A stretch of 64,000 nucleotides of DNA from Accumulibacter sp964420975 (GTDB taxonomy: Bacteria > Pseudomonadota > Gammaproteobacteria > Burkholderiales > Rhodocyclaceae), in the NCBI GenBank assembly GCA_964420975.1, contig CAYQVH010000015.1, positions 21,993 through 85,992 on the forward strand, written 5' to 3'. This document shows, one piece after another, positions 24,363 to 34,030 of this stretch; positions within the stretch are counted from its first letter, which is position 1; each line of letters opens with the position of its first letter. The notes under the pieces are model-generated. The model worked only from the letters and a program-made list of their open reading frames with translations, had not been told where the DNA came from and ran no database searches. The position numbers and the translations under genes are program-made.

Positions 24363-24752
24363 ATGGCTGATCCGAAGATGAGAATTCTCGTTGTGGATGA
24401 TTTCTCGACGATGCGGCGCATTGTCCGGAATCTCCTCAAGGAACTTGGATTCTCGAACGTAGACGAAGCGGAAGACGGGGCAATGGCGCTGCAAAAGCTC
24501 CAGAACGACTCGTTCGAATTCGTCGTCACCGACTGGAACATGCCCAACATGGATGGCCTGACGTTGCTGCAAACCATACGCAAGACTGCGGCCCTCAAGC
24601 ACTTGCCGGTCCTGATGATCACCGCGGAGGCCAAGCGGGAGAACATCATTGCCGCGGCCCAGGCCGGGGCGAGTGGTTACATCGTCAAGCCGTTTACGGC
24701 CGCGACCCTGGCGGAAAAACTGCAGAAGATTTTCGACAAGATGGGTAGCTGA
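24363..24752 (+). CDS. cheY: Chemotaxis response regulator CheY
   Basis: 129 residues, a single receiver domain. D12, D13, phospho-acceptor D57 (VVTDWNMPNMDG), T87 and K109 are all at the canonical positions. Phospho-CheY binds FliM/FliN to switch rotation. It is followed at once by cheZ, whose ATG is one base after the cheY stop codon. Confidence 0.97.
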   Translation: MADPKMRILVVDDFSTMRRIVRNLLKELGFSNVDEAEDGAMALQKLQNDSFEFVVTDWNMPNMDGLTLLQTIRKTAALKHLPVLMITAEAKRENIIAAAQAGASGYIVKPFTAATLAEKLQKIFDKMGS

Positions 24753-24753
24753 T

Positions 24754-25635
24754 ATGAGTGAGTCGAACACCTCGGGGGACTCCAAGGAACTGGAGGACCT
24801 GTTTGACAGCATCGCCTCGGCCAACAGCGTGAAGGTACGTGGTGCGGTACCGGCACCGGCAACGCCGGCGCGTCCTTCGGTACTGCAGCAGTTGCGCGAG
24901 GGAGGAAATGGCGACGACAGCGACGAGCTGCAGGCCCTGTTCGATTCGATCGTTGCCGCGACCCCTCCAACCAGGGGGAGTTCTCCGACGAGTGCGGACG
25001 GAGAGCCGGGAGAGGCGGTTTGGCCTGGCCAACAAAAGGTCTTCTGTCGTGTCGGCCAGATGGCGAGACAGCTGCACACCTCGCTTGGCGAGCTCGGGTA
25101 TCACAAGCTGCTTGAAGAGGCGGCGTCAGCCATTCCGGACGCGCGCGACCGGCTGGCCTACGTCGCCACGCTGACCGAGAAAGCGGCGTGCAAGGTGTTG
25201 AATGCGACCGACGTCGCCAATCCCCTGCAGGAGGAGCTGGAAGAGGCGTCGCTCGCCCTGGCTACCAGGTGGGACGCCGTTTTCGCCAACCAGCTCGGGG
25301 TCGATGACTTCAAACGCCTGGCCGACGAGACGCGGGCTTTTCTGAGGCAGGGGTTGCCGCAGAAGACAGCGGCGACCAAGACACAGTTGCTCGAGATCAT
25401 GATGGCACAGGATTTCCAGGACCTGACCGGTCAGGTGATCAAGAAGATCATCGCCGTCGCGCAGGAACTCGAATCCGAACTCATGGGTGTGCTGATCGAA
25501 GTGATACCCGGAGAGCGACGCACCGATTCTGTGCTGAGTCTGCTCAATGGACCGGTGATTAATGCCGAGGGCCGCGGTGACGTCGTGGCAACCCAACAGC
25601 AGGTAGACGATCTGCTCGGTAGCCTGGGATTCTAG
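24754..25635 (+). CDS. cheZ: CheY-P phosphatase CheZ
   Basis: 293 residues, longer than enteric CheZ (214) because of an N-terminal extension that contains two related DELxxLFDSI helices (residues about 10-20 and 55-67). The catalytic motif MMAQDFQDLTGQV places D223 and Q227 as the residues that attack the CheY phosphate. The C-terminal QQQVDDLLGSLGF is the CheY-binding tail. The start at 24754 follows cheY directly; upstream in-frame codons lie inside cheY. Confidence 0.95.
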   Translation: MSESNTSGDSKELEDLFDSIASANSVKVRGAVPAPATPARPSVLQQLREGGNGDDSDELQALFDSIVAATPPTRGSSPTSADGEPGEAVWPGQQKVFCRVGQMARQLHTSLGELGYHKLLEEAASAIPDARDRLAYVATLTEKAACKVLNATDVANPLQEELEEASLALATRWDAVFANQLGVDDFKRLADETRAFLRQGLPQKTAATKTQLLEIMMAQDFQDLTGQVIKKIIAVAQELESELMGVLIEVIPGERRTDSVLSLLNGPVINAEGRGDVVATQQQVDDLLGSLGF

Positions 25636-25645
25636 GAGGATCGGT

Positions 25646-27568
25646 ATGAGTGATTTTGCCGGGATGGAGGACCTGCTCAGTGATTTCTTGCAGGAAGCCG
25701 GAGACCTGCTCTCCGACGTCGACAACAAGCTGGTCGACCTCGAACGAGCACCTGAAGATCACCGCTTGTTGAACGAGATTTTTCGCGGTTTCCACACGAT
25801 CAAGGGTGGCGCGGGCTTTCTCAACGCGACTGAGCTGGTCAGGTTGTGCCACTTGACCGAAAACCTGTTCGACAAGCTCAGGAATGCCGAAATGTCGCTG
25901 ACGCCGATCTTGATGGACGTCATCATGTCGGCGACTCAAGGCGTGCGTGACATGTTTCGCATTATTGCCCAGGGCCGACAGCCGGAACCGGCAGCGGCGG
26001 GCTTGGTGGCCAATCTGCGGGCGGCGCTTGAAGGCGGTTTGGCGGCAACGGAATCACCGCCGCCGGTGGTGACGGTTCAGGCGGCTCCAAAGCCGCCGCC
26101 AGCGCCCACCGATGGCCCGAACTGGTCGGCGCTGCACAGCGCCGTGACCGGGCAACCGGCGGCGGTGCCCACGCCGGTGCCGGCCACTCTGCCTGCGGCT
26201 GCCGCCGCGCCAGCCGCAACCGTCGACGCCGCCGCTAACTTGCAGCCACATTTTCCACCGGAAGGACGCCGCGCGACCGACCGGCCGGGCGCTGTTGGTA
26301 GTGCTACGCCTTCGGGCCGGCGCGCGGACGAGCGGACGGCCGCCCGTGAAACGACCATCCGCGTCGATACCGCCCGGCTCGATCAGGTGCTCAATCTGTC
26401 TGGCGAAATTGGGTTGACCAAGAACCGCCTGACCAGCCTGCGCGCCGATATTGTCGCTGGCAAGACCGACACGGAAACCTTGCAGGCCCTTGATCAGGCG
26501 GTAAGCCAGCTCGATCTGTTGGTTTCCGATCTGCAGAACTCGGTGATGAAGACGCGGATGCAGCCGATCGGCCGTCTCTTCCAGAAGTATCCGCGGATCG
26601 CACGCGATCTCGCCAGGCAGTTGGGCAAGGAAGTCGAGCTGGCGCTGGTTGGCGAAGAGACCGAAGTCGACAAGACGATGATCGAGGACTTGGCCGATCC
26701 CTTGATTCACCTGATACGCAATGCCGTCGACCACGGTGTCGAGCCGCAGGACGAGCGTCTGGCTGCTGGCAAGCCGGCGAAGAGCGTTGTTCGCCTTGAG
26801 GCGCGCCAGGAGGGCGACCATATTCTGCTGATCGTGGCCGATGACGGCCGCGGCATGAGCCCGGAACGGATCCGCGCGAAGGCGGTGGAGAAGGGAATCC
26901 TCAGCGAGGACGAGGCGAATACGCTGGACGATCGACAGAGCCTCAACCTGATCTTCTTGCCCGGATTTTCGACCATGTCGCAGGCGTCGGCTGTCTCCGG
27001 GCGCGGCGTCGGCATGGACGTCGTGAAGACGAATATTCAGAAACTTAACGGCTCGATCGAAATTCGCTCGGAGCCCGGAAAAGGGTCGGTTTTCCTGATC
27101 TCGTTGCCGTTGACGCTGGCCATCCTGCCGGTCCTCCTGGTTTTGCTCGGCGATCAACCGTTTGCCCTGCCCTTGTCGATGGTCAGGGAAATCCTGCCGA
27201 TCGATCACTCACGGATGCAGGAGGTGGGTGGCAAGGAAACGCTGGTCGTCCGCGGCGAGATCCTGCCGGTGATTGGCTTGGCCCGCCTGCTAGGCTGGCC
27301 ACAGGTGCAGCCGCCCGAGTACGGCGTGTTGATGCAGATGGCGGAACGGAGCCTGATTCTGGCCGTCGACAGCTTTGCCGGTCGTGACGACGCCGTGATC
27401 AAGGCACTCGACGACTTCCGTCCGCGTGGTGTGGCTGGCGTAACGACGCTTTCGAACGGACAGATCGTCCTCATTCTGGATATGAAGGAACTACTCTCTG
27501 ACCTGACGTCGACCGCTGAACGCGAACCGCGCGGCAGCCCGGTTCGGGCGCTTGAGCTGTTTGCCTGA
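25646..27568 (+). CDS. cheA: Chemotaxis histidine kinase CheA
   Basis: 640 residues. Domains in order: Hpt with H50 in FHTIKGGAGFL, a proline/alanine-rich linker (about 115-230) lacking an obvious P2 domain, dimerisation helices, the HATPase core (N box IRNAVDHG, G1 DDGRGMS, G2 GRGVGMDVV) and a C-terminal CheW-like regulatory domain. AGGAGG is 6 bases before the ATG. It is the last gene of cheV-cheV-cheY-cheZ-cheA and is closed by a strong terminator. Confidence 0.97.
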   Translation: MSDFAGMEDLLSDFLQEAGDLLSDVDNKLVDLERAPEDHRLLNEIFRGFHTIKGGAGFLNATELVRLCHLTENLFDKLRNAEMSLTPILMDVIMSATQGVRDMFRIIAQGRQPEPAAAGLVANLRAALEGGLAATESPPPVVTVQAAPKPPPAPTDGPNWSALHSAVTGQPAAVPTPVPATLPAAAAAPAATVDAAANLQPHFPPEGRRATDRPGAVGSATPSGRRADERTAARETTIRVDTARLDQVLNLSGEIGLTKNRLTSLRADIVAGKTDTETLQALDQAVSQLDLLVSDLQNSVMKTRMQPIGRLFQKYPRIARDLARQLGKEVELALVGEETEVDKTMIEDLADPLIHLIRNAVDHGVEPQDERLAAGKPAKSVVRLEARQEGDHILLIVADDGRGMSPERIRAKAVEKGILSEDEANTLDDRQSLNLIFLPGFSTMSQASAVSGRGVGMDVVKTNIQKLNGSIEIRSEPGKGSVFLISLPLTLAILPVLLVLLGDQPFALPLSMVREILPIDHSRMQEVGGKETLVVRGEILPVIGLARLLGWPQVQPPEYGVLMQMAERSLILAVDSFAGRDDAVIKALDDFRPRGVAGVTTLSNGQIVLILDMKELLSDLTSTAEREPRGSPVRALELFA

Positions 27569-27590
27569 AACGAACGGCCATGGACGGTCA

Positions 27591-27615
27591 AGGGAGCGCT
27601 AGCTCCCTTTTTTTT
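27591..27615 (+). terminator. Rho-independent terminator after cheA
   Basis: AGGGAGC-GCTA-GCTCCCT stem-loop followed by eight T. It is a textbook intrinsic terminator and separates the che operon from flhB. Confidence 0.92.
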
Positions 27616-27709
27616 GGGTGTTCCTCACCACAACTGTTGCTCTTCTGCCACTATTCCAGAACTGGTCTAAATAGACTGACATACAGCCATATTTTTTATG
27701 GATTTTTCC

Positions 27710-27715
27710 TATAAT
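27710..27715 (+). promoter_or_regulatory. -10-like element before flhB
   Basis: TATAAT is a perfect -10 box in an AT-rich stretch 26 bases before the flhB ATG. The bases at the -35 distance (CATATT region) are a poor match, so an activator may be needed. No -24/-12 element was found here. Confidence 0.4.
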
Positions 27716-27741
27716 AGGGTGGCCCACAATGGGAGCACTCT

Positions 27742-28881
27742 ATGGCCGAGGAAAGCGATCTCGAAAGAACAGAGCCGGCATCCGCTCGACGCCTCGAAAG
27801 AGCGCGCGAGGAGGGGCAGGTTCCGCGTTCGCGCGAGGTCGGCGCTTTCGTCACGCTGATCGTCGCGGCAGCGACATTCTGGACTCTCGGACCGTGGATG
27901 GTGCAGCGCGTCGCCAACATGCTCCGCAGGGCGCTGGTACTTGACGGCGAACTGACGCGTGAGCCTCAACGGATGCTCGTCCGTCTCCTCGACACGTCGG
28001 CTGACGCCTTGCTGACACTGGCGCCGCTGCTTGTCGCGCTGCTCGCCGCGGCGTTGCTGTCGCCGTTTTTTCTCGGCAACTGGAATTTTTCACCAAAAGC
28101 CCTACAGCCCGACTTGTCTCGGCTGGATCCGCTGCAGGGCCTGTCCCGTCTTTTCTCCTGGAGCGGGTTGCTGGAACTGGTCAAGGCAATCGCCAAGGCG
28201 TTGCTCGTCGGCGGCGTGGCGGCCGGCGTGTTGTGGAGTGAACGCGGTGACCTGTTGGCACTTTTCGCGCAGTCAGGTGAGACGGGACTGCTCGGCGCGG
28301 GTCGGCTGCTGGCCTTCAGCTTTCTCGCCATGGTCGCCGCGATGCTCGTTATCGTCGTCGTCGATGTCCCGTTTCAGCTTTGGCAGTACCACGACAAGCT
28401 GAAGATGAGTCGGCAGGAGGTGAAGCAGGAGAACAAGGAACTCGAAGGCAATCCAGAGATCAAGGGACGTGTCCGCCAATTGCAACGCGAGGCAGCGCGC
28501 AAACGGATGATGGCGGCCGTGCCGGCAGCGGACGTGATCGTCACCAACCCGACGCACTTCGCGGTCGCCCTTGCCTATCGCAGCGGGATGCGAGCGCCGC
28601 GCGTGGTTGCCAAAGGGATGGGCGAGATTGCCCTGAAGATCCGGCAAGTCGGCGAAGCGCACGCCGTACCGTTGGTCGAGGCGGCCCCTTTGGCGCGCGC
28701 TCTCTGTCGTCACGTCGAAGTCGATCAGGAAATCCCCTTGCCCCTCTACACGGCGGTTGCCGAAGTGCTGGCTTACGTCTACCAGTTGCAGGCGTGGCGC
28801 AGTACGGGCGGCTCCAGGCCGTTGCCGCCAGCGACGATCGCCGTTCCCCAAGAACTGATGGTGGGGCTGGTCCATGGCTAG
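27742..28881 (+). CDS. flhB: Flagellar export gate protein FlhB
   Basis: 379 residues. Four transmembrane helices in the first about 210 residues are followed by the cytoplasmic autocleavage domain with NPTH (N269-H272). FlhB sits in the export gate and switches from rod/hook to filament substrates after self-cleavage. The N-terminus is charged (ESDLERTEPASARRLERARE), as usual. It ends 8 bases inside flhA. Confidence 0.97.
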   Translation: MAEESDLERTEPASARRLERAREEGQVPRSREVGAFVTLIVAAATFWTLGPWMVQRVANMLRRALVLDGELTREPQRMLVRLLDTSADALLTLAPLLVALLAAALLSPFFLGNWNFSPKALQPDLSRLDPLQGLSRLFSWSGLLELVKAIAKALLVGGVAAGVLWSERGDLLALFAQSGETGLLGAGRLLAFSFLAMVAAMLVIVVVDVPFQLWQYHDKLKMSRQEVKQENKELEGNPEIKGRVRQLQREAARKRMMAAVPAADVIVTNPTHFAVALAYRSGMRAPRVVAKGMGEIALKIRQVGEAHAVPLVEAAPLARALCRHVEVDQEIPLPLYTAVAEVLAYVYQLQAWRSTGGSRPLPPATIAVPQELMVGLVHG

Positions 28882-30958
28882 CGCGAGCGCCATTTTGCAC
28901 GACGTGTTTGGCCGCTTCGGCCAGCGACAACTCGCCGGCCCGATCCTGATTCTGCTGATTCTGGCGATGATGGTGCTGCCGTTGCCAGCGTTCGTTCTCG
29001 ATCTCTTCTTCACTTTCAACATCGCGATGTCGATCATCGTCATGCTGGTCGCACTGAGCGTCATCAAGCCGCTGGAGTTTTCGGTTTTTCCCACCGTCTT
29101 GTTGGTAACCACCTTGTTGCGCTTGTCGCTCAACGTTGCCTCGACGCGCGTTGTGCTGCTCGAGGGGCACACCGGTCCGGCGGCGGCTGGACGGGTGATT
29201 GAAGCGTTCGGCCATTTTCTCGTCGGCGGAAACTACGCCGTGGGACTGGTCGTGTTTACGATCCTGGTCGTCATCAACTTTGTCGTCATCACCAAGGGGG
29301 CGGGTCGGGTAGCCGAGGTGGCGGCACGCTTTACGCTGGATGCGATGCCCGGCAAGCAGATGGCGATTGACGCCGACCTCAACGCCGGACTGATCGGTGA
29401 GGACGAGGCGCGCCGACGCCGGGCGACGATTGCCGAGGAAGCCGAGTTCTTTGGGTCGATGGACGGTGCGTCCAAATTCGTTCGCGGCGACGCGATTGCG
29501 GGCATTCTGATCATGCTGATCAACGTCATCGGTGGACTTTTCGTCGGCGTGTTTCAGCACAGTATGGAGATCGGATCTGCCGCAAAGACGTACACCCTGT
29601 TGACGATTGGCGACGGTCTGGTGGCGCAGATTCCGGCATTGATTATTTCGATTGCGGCGGGTGTCGTCGTTACTCGCGTCGGTGACGCTCAGGACGTGTC
29701 ACAGCAGTTTCTGTCGCAGCTATTCAGTAACCCGAAGCTGATGTATTTGACGGCGGCGATCATTGCCGTTCTGGGCATGATTCCGGGAATGCCCAACTTC
29801 GTCTTTCTTGTCCTCGCTGCAAGCGTGGCGTCGATCGGTTGGCGAATCGAGAAACGCGAACGCGCGGTCGAACCGGTGACGGTGGCTCCTGCGCCCACAC
29901 TGCCGCGCGAGGCGCAGGAGGCGAGTTGGTCGGATGTAACGCCGGTCGACGTGCTCGGCCTCGAAGTCGGTTATCGTCTGATCCCGTTGGTCGACAAGGC
30001 GCAGGATGGCGAGTTGCTACGGCGGATTCGCGGGCTGCGCAAGAAGTTTGCCCAGGAAGTGGGGTTCCTCGTCTCGCCGGTTCACATTCGCGACAACCTT
30101 GAGCTGCGGCCCAACGCCTACAAGATTCTGCTCAAGGGGGTCGAGATTGGCGAGGGCGAAGCCTTCCCTGGTAGCTTGCTGGCGATCAACCCCGGTCGCG
30201 TCGCCGGCCAGGTGCCGGGAACCGCAACGCGTGATCCGGCGTTTGGCCTGCCGGCGATCTGGATCGAACCGGCGCTGCGCGAGCAGGCTCAGGCCTATGG
30301 TTATACGGTCGTTGACGCCAGCACAGTGACGGCGACGCACATCAATCATCTGATCCTTTCACACGCGGCGGAGCTTCTTGGGCGGCAGGAGACTCAGGCC
30401 TTGCTCGACCATTTGGCGAAGGAAATGCCCAAGCTGGTCGAGGACGTGGTGCCTAAAGCCCTTTCACTCGGTGCCCTGCAGAAAGTGCTGCGCAACCTGC
30501 TCGATGAAGGGGTTCCGATACGTGACATGCGAACGATCATCGAAACGCTCGCCGACTACGCACCGCGTTCGCAAGATCCGGAAGTGCTGACGGCTCAAGT
30601 CCGCATCGCCCTCGGTCGCTCGATCGTCCAGGAACTGTATCCGGGAAGCGCGGAAGTGCAGGTGATGTCGCTCGACCCGCAGCTCGAACGGCTGCTCGTG
30701 CAGGCGGTTTCTGGTGGTGGCGATGGAGCGGGGATCGAACCTGGGCTTGCCGAAACCCTGATGCGAGAGGCGATTTCGGCGTCCCAACGACAGGAGAGCG
30801 TCGGGCTGCCAGCGGTGCTCTTGGTGCCGGCAAGTCTGCGTACGCTGCTGTCGCGTTTCCTGCGGCGCAGCATCACACAACTGAAGGTACTCGCTCATGG
30901 CGAGGTACCTGAGAACAGAATCATTAAAGTGACCTCTATCATTGGAGGCAGGGCATGA
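28874..30958 (+). CDS. flhA: Flagellar export gate protein FlhA
   Basis: 694 residues, family size. Eight transmembrane helices in the first half include the conserved FHIPEP-region stretch FTFNIAMSIIVMLVALSV and the cytoplasmic loop VTKGAGRVAEVAARFTLDAM. The C-terminal half is the ring-forming chaperone-substrate docking domain. It is the major proton-driven component of the type III export gate. It overlaps flhB by 8 bases and flhF by 4. Confidence 0.97.
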   Translation: MASASAILHDVFGRFGQRQLAGPILILLILAMMVLPLPAFVLDLFFTFNIAMSIIVMLVALSVIKPLEFSVFPTVLLVTTLLRLSLNVASTRVVLLEGHTGPAAAGRVIEAFGHFLVGGNYAVGLVVFTILVVINFVVITKGAGRVAEVAARFTLDAMPGKQMAIDADLNAGLIGEDEARRRRATIAEEAEFFGSMDGASKFVRGDAIAGILIMLINVIGGLFVGVFQHSMEIGSAAKTYTLLTIGDGLVAQIPALIISIAAGVVVTRVGDAQDVSQQFLSQLFSNPKLMYLTAAIIAVLGMIPGMPNFVFLVLAASVASIGWRIEKRERAVEPVTVAPAPTLPREAQEASWSDVTPVDVLGLEVGYRLIPLVDKAQDGELLRRIRGLRKKFAQEVGFLVSPVHIRDNLELRPNAYKILLKGVEIGEGEAFPGSLLAINPGRVAGQVPGTATRDPAFGLPAIWIEPALREQAQAYGYTVVDASTVTATHINHLILSHAAELLGRQETQALLDHLAKEMPKLVEDVVPKALSLGALQKVLRNLLDEGVPIRDMRTIIETLADYAPRSQDPEVLTAQVRIALGRSIVQELYPGSAEVQVMSLDPQLERLLVQAVSGGGDGAGIEPGLAETLMREAISASQRQESVGLPAVLLVPASLRTLLSRFLRRSITQLKVLAHGEVPENRIIKVTSIIGGRA

Positions 30959-32379
30959 ACGTCAAGAAATTCATTGCCGCGACGACGCGCGATGCGCTGC
31001 GTAAGGTCAAGGAAACGCTCGGATCCGATGCGATCATTCTGTCCAATCGAACGATCCCCGGTGGGGTCGAGATCATGGCGGTGGCCGCTCGCGACATGGA
31101 GATCATGGTGCCGGCGCCGGAGACCGATGCGAGCTCGCGCAGCCAGTCGCCGGCTCCAGCGCGGACCGCGGAGGGCCGTCCGCAGCGTCCGGTCGCCCCG
31201 ACGCCGCCGGGTGTGGCGGCGGCGCCCCCGGGTTCGGCGGCGCCTTCGGTGCGATCGCCGACAGCGCCGCGCGTCGATCGCCAGCCGCTGCCTGCAATGG
31301 CGACCAAGCCGCCTTCGCCAGCCGCGCCCTCCCGGCCGTCGGCTGTCCCCACGGCGTCGGCAGCGACGCCGCGCGCTCGGGTCGAGGCGGCGGATGTCTC
31401 ACCTCCGGTGGGGAAAGCGCCGGGCGACGTGGTATCCCGCGACGTAATCGACGAAATCCGCGGCCTGCGCAGAATGGTCGAGCAACAGTTGGCCGGTTTC
31501 GCTTGGGGAGAGTCGGCTCGTGCCGAGCCGATCAAGATCGAGATGCTGCGGCAGATGCTCGACGTCGGATTTTCCCCCAAGTTTGCCCGCGAGTTATTGG
31601 CCGATCTGCCACGCGACCTCGACAGTGGGCACGCGCTGGCGTGGGTCAAGGGCGGCGCTGACCGTTCGATGTTGACCATCAACAGCGATACGGACATCGT
31701 CGATCAAGGAGGGTGTTACGCCTTGGTCGGGCCGACCGGGGTCGGCAAGACGACGACCGTCGCCAAGCTCGCAGCGCGCTGCGTTCTGCGCCATGGGGCG
31801 CGCAAACTCGCGCTGGTGACCACCGACGGTTATCGTATCGGAGCGCACGAGCAGCTACGCATCTACGGCCGAATCCTCGGCGTTTCCGTCTACCTCGCGC
31901 GCGATGCCGAGGACTTGCGGGCGACGCTGAGCGACTTGCAGAGCAAGCACATGGTGTTGATCGACACGATGGGGATGAGCCAGCGCGATCGTCTGGTCAG
32001 CGAACAGGTGGCGATGTTTGGTGACAGCGGCGTCAAGTCCTTGCTGCTCCTGCCGGCGACCGGTGGTGGCGATACGCTTGACGACGTGGTCAGGGCCTAC
32101 GGTGGACAACACCTGGTGGGATGCATTCTGACTAAGGTCGACGAAGCCGCCGGACTCGCCGCTTCGCTGGATGTGATCATTCGTCATCGCTTGCGCTTGT
32201 TTTACGTCGCCAACGGGCAGCGGGTGCCGGAAGATCTGCACTTGCCGAATCGTCCTTATTTGCTGCATCGGGCGTTCAAGGATCTTCCAGAGGGTTCGCC
32301 GCATCAGTTGGCCGGCGTCGAGCCAGGTCTGTTGATGGCGAGCGGCGCTTCAGGGGCGGTCATTCGTTCTGGAGGCTAA
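30955..32379 (+). CDS. flhF: Flagellar placement GTPase FlhF
   Basis: 474 residues. A short N-terminal domain (MNVKKFIAATTRDALRKVKE) is followed by a proline/alanine-rich linker (about 45-145) and the SRP-type NG domain with P-loop GPTGVGKTTT near residue 260, TTDGYRIGAHEQL and the G4-like TKVDEAAGLA. FlhF marks the pole for a new flagellum. Its partner flhG follows after one base. Confidence 0.95.
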   Translation: MNVKKFIAATTRDALRKVKETLGSDAIILSNRTIPGGVEIMAVAARDMEIMVPAPETDASSRSQSPAPARTAEGRPQRPVAPTPPGVAAAPPGSAAPSVRSPTAPRVDRQPLPAMATKPPSPAAPSRPSAVPTASAATPRARVEAADVSPPVGKAPGDVVSRDVIDEIRGLRRMVEQQLAGFAWGESARAEPIKIEMLRQMLDVGFSPKFARELLADLPRDLDSGHALAWVKGGADRSMLTINSDTDIVDQGGCYALVGPTGVGKTTTVAKLAARCVLRHGARKLALVTTDGYRIGAHEQLRIYGRILGVSVYLARDAEDLRATLSDLQSKHMVLIDTMGMSQRDRLVSEQVAMFGDSGVKSLLLLPATGGGDTLDDVVRAYGGQHLVGCILTKVDEAAGLAASLDVIIRHRLRLFYVANGQRVPEDLHLPNRPYLLHRAFKDLPEGSPHQLAGVEPGLLMASGASGAVIRSGG

Positions 32380-32380
32380 G

Positions 32381-33268
32381 GTGGTGACGCCGGTCGATGG
32401 CGATCAAGCCGCTGGTTTGCGACGCCTGTTTTCACGGCCCGCACTACGCAGCATTGCTTTTGTCGCCGGGCGTTCGGAAGTCGGGAAGACCGTAGCGGTT
32501 GCCAACTTGTCCGTAATGTTGGCTCGCCAAGGTAGCGAAGTGCTCGTCGTCGACGAGAACCCGGGTGGCGGCGTCGCCGCCTATTTCGGCAAGAGCGGTG
32601 CCACTGATCTGCAGCAGGCGATTGATCGCGTGCGTCCATTGAGTCAAATTGTCGTTGGTGTGGCGCCCGGTGTTCGCGTTCTGCCGGCGTCGATCGCGGT
32701 CAGCCAGCTGGCCCGGCTGAATCAGAAACAGCAGCGGGGGCTACTCGAAGCGCTTGGCGAGCTCACTCCGGCGGTCGATGTGCTGCTCGTCGACGCGTCA
32801 CTCGACCACCCGCTCGGTTTCTCGCCGTTGGCGCTGGCGGCGCAAGAAGCGATCGTGGTCGCCGCGCCGAGCGGTCCAGCGATTACCGAGGCGTATGCAC
32901 TGATCAAAAAGGTCAGTCTGGGTTACGCGCGGCGACATTTTCAAGTGCTGGTCGCCAAAGCTCGCGAGGCAGCCGAGGCGCAGGCGATTTTCGACAACAT
33001 CGCGCGCTTGGTCGACAGTAGGCGGCTCGCGCGCGTCGACTATGCGGGCTGCGTGCCGCTGGATGAACGTTTGCGGCAAGCGGCGCGGCTCTGTCAGCCG
33101 GTCGCCGCGCTTTTTCCCGATTCGCGTGCGGCGAAGGCGTTCAAGACGCTGGCTGGCGAACTCGCGAAACCTTCGGCGTGTACCGGCGACGGCGGTGGGC
33201 TCGAACATTTCGTACAACAACTGCTACACTTGAGCAAAGACCTCGAATCTACTGCTATCTACGCCTGA
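32381..33268 (+). CDS. flhG: FlhG/FleN-type MinD-like ATPase (flagellar number regulator)
   Basis: 295 residues with a GTG start preceded by GGAGG. The Walker A region reads AGRSEVGKT (29-37), where MinD-type proteins have xKGGVGKT. The C-terminal K36 and T37 are kept, but the signature lysine is replaced by R31 and the two glycines by S32 and E33. The second motif is also altered (VVDENPGGG for DADLGLAN). FlhG limits flagellar number by acting on FlhF and on FleQ-type regulators. Context between flhF and fliA makes the identity clear, although ATP cycling may be unusual. Confidence 0.88.
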   Translation: MVTPVDGDQAAGLRRLFSRPALRSIAFVAGRSEVGKTVAVANLSVMLARQGSEVLVVDENPGGGVAAYFGKSGATDLQQAIDRVRPLSQIVVGVAPGVRVLPASIAVSQLARLNQKQQRGLLEALGELTPAVDVLLVDASLDHPLGFSPLALAAQEAIVVAAPSGPAITEAYALIKKVSLGYARRHFQVLVAKAREAAEAQAIFDNIARLVDSRRLARVDYAGCVPLDERLRQAARLCQPVAALFPDSRAAKAFKTLAGELAKPSACTGDGGGLEHFVQQLLHLSKDLESTAIYA

Positions 33269-33283
33269 TAGCCACGCGACGAC

Positions 33284-34030
33284 ATGTATAACGCTGCCGG
33301 TCAGCTCAATCGAGATCAGCTGGTCCAGCAGTTTTCGCCGCTGGTCAAGCGCATTGCTTGCCATTTGCTGGCCCGCCTGCCGGCCAGTGTTCAGCTCGAC
33401 GATCTCATCCAGAATGGAATGCTCGGCCTGCTCGACGCGATAGCCCGCTTCGACGCCGGGGCGGGAACCCAGTTCGAAGCCTACGTCGTGCAGCGGACTC
33501 GCGGCGCAATGCTCGATGGGTTGCGTGACAATGATTGGCTGCCGCGCAGCTTGCGCAGCGACTGTCGGCGGATCGAGGCGGCGATGTCCCGTCTCGAGCA
33601 GGAACAGGGTCGGACGCCAACCGAGAGGGAACTTGCCGCGGCGCTTGACATGCCTCTTGCCGAGTACCAAAAGATGCTGCAGGAAGCCCGAGGTCATCAG
33701 CTTGTCTACCTCGAGGACTTGGTTGCCGAAGGCGACGACGACTATCTGGAGCGCCATCTGGTCGACGACGGGGCAGATCCCTCCCGCTTGTTCGAGGACG
33801 ATGATTTCCGTCAGTCGCTGGTCAAGGCGATTGACGGTTTGCCGGAGCGCGAGCGACTGTTGATGGCACTCTACTACGAGCAGGATCTCAACCTGCGCGA
33901 GATCGGTGAGGTGATGGGAGTGACCGAGTCGCGAGTCTGCCAGTTGCACAGTCAGGTGGTGATGCGCTTGCGTGCCCGCCTGTTCAGCGGGGGGCAGCTC
34001 GAGCGAGGTGCCGCAAGAACGCATGGATAG
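33284..34030 (+). CDS. fliA: Flagellar sigma factor FliA (sigma-28)
   Basis: 248 residues. Region 2 (FSPLVKRIACHLLARLP, DLIQNGMLGLLDAIARFD, FEAYVVQRTRGAMLDGLR), region 3 (GRTPTERELAAAL) and region 4 (NLREIGEVMGVTESRVCQLHSQ) are all clear. FliA recognises TAAAGTTT-N11-GCCGATAA, and matching elements stand before flgM, the MCP and flgK in this window. It lies 15 bases after flhG and overlaps motC by 8. Confidence 0.97.
   Translation: MYNAAGQLNRDQLVQQFSPLVKRIACHLLARLPASVQLDDLIQNGMLGLLDAIARFDAGAGTQFEAYVVQRTRGAMLDGLRDNDWLPRSLRSDCRRIEAAMSRLEQEQGRTPTERELAAALDMPLAEYQKMLQEARGHQLVYLEDLVAEGDDDYLERHLVDDGADPSRLFEDDDFRQSLVKAIDGLPERERLLMALYYEQDLNLREIGEVMGVTESRVCQLHSQVVMRLRARLFSGGQLERGAARTHG

Noticed and set aside
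26054..27208. 384-residue minus-strand frame inside cheA
   Set aside because: Antisense to a clear CheA with all kinase motifs; no recognisable protein features.
27616..27741. Sigma-54 element before flhB
   Set aside because: I looked for GG-N10-GC in the proper context and found none; only a -10-like TATAAT is present.
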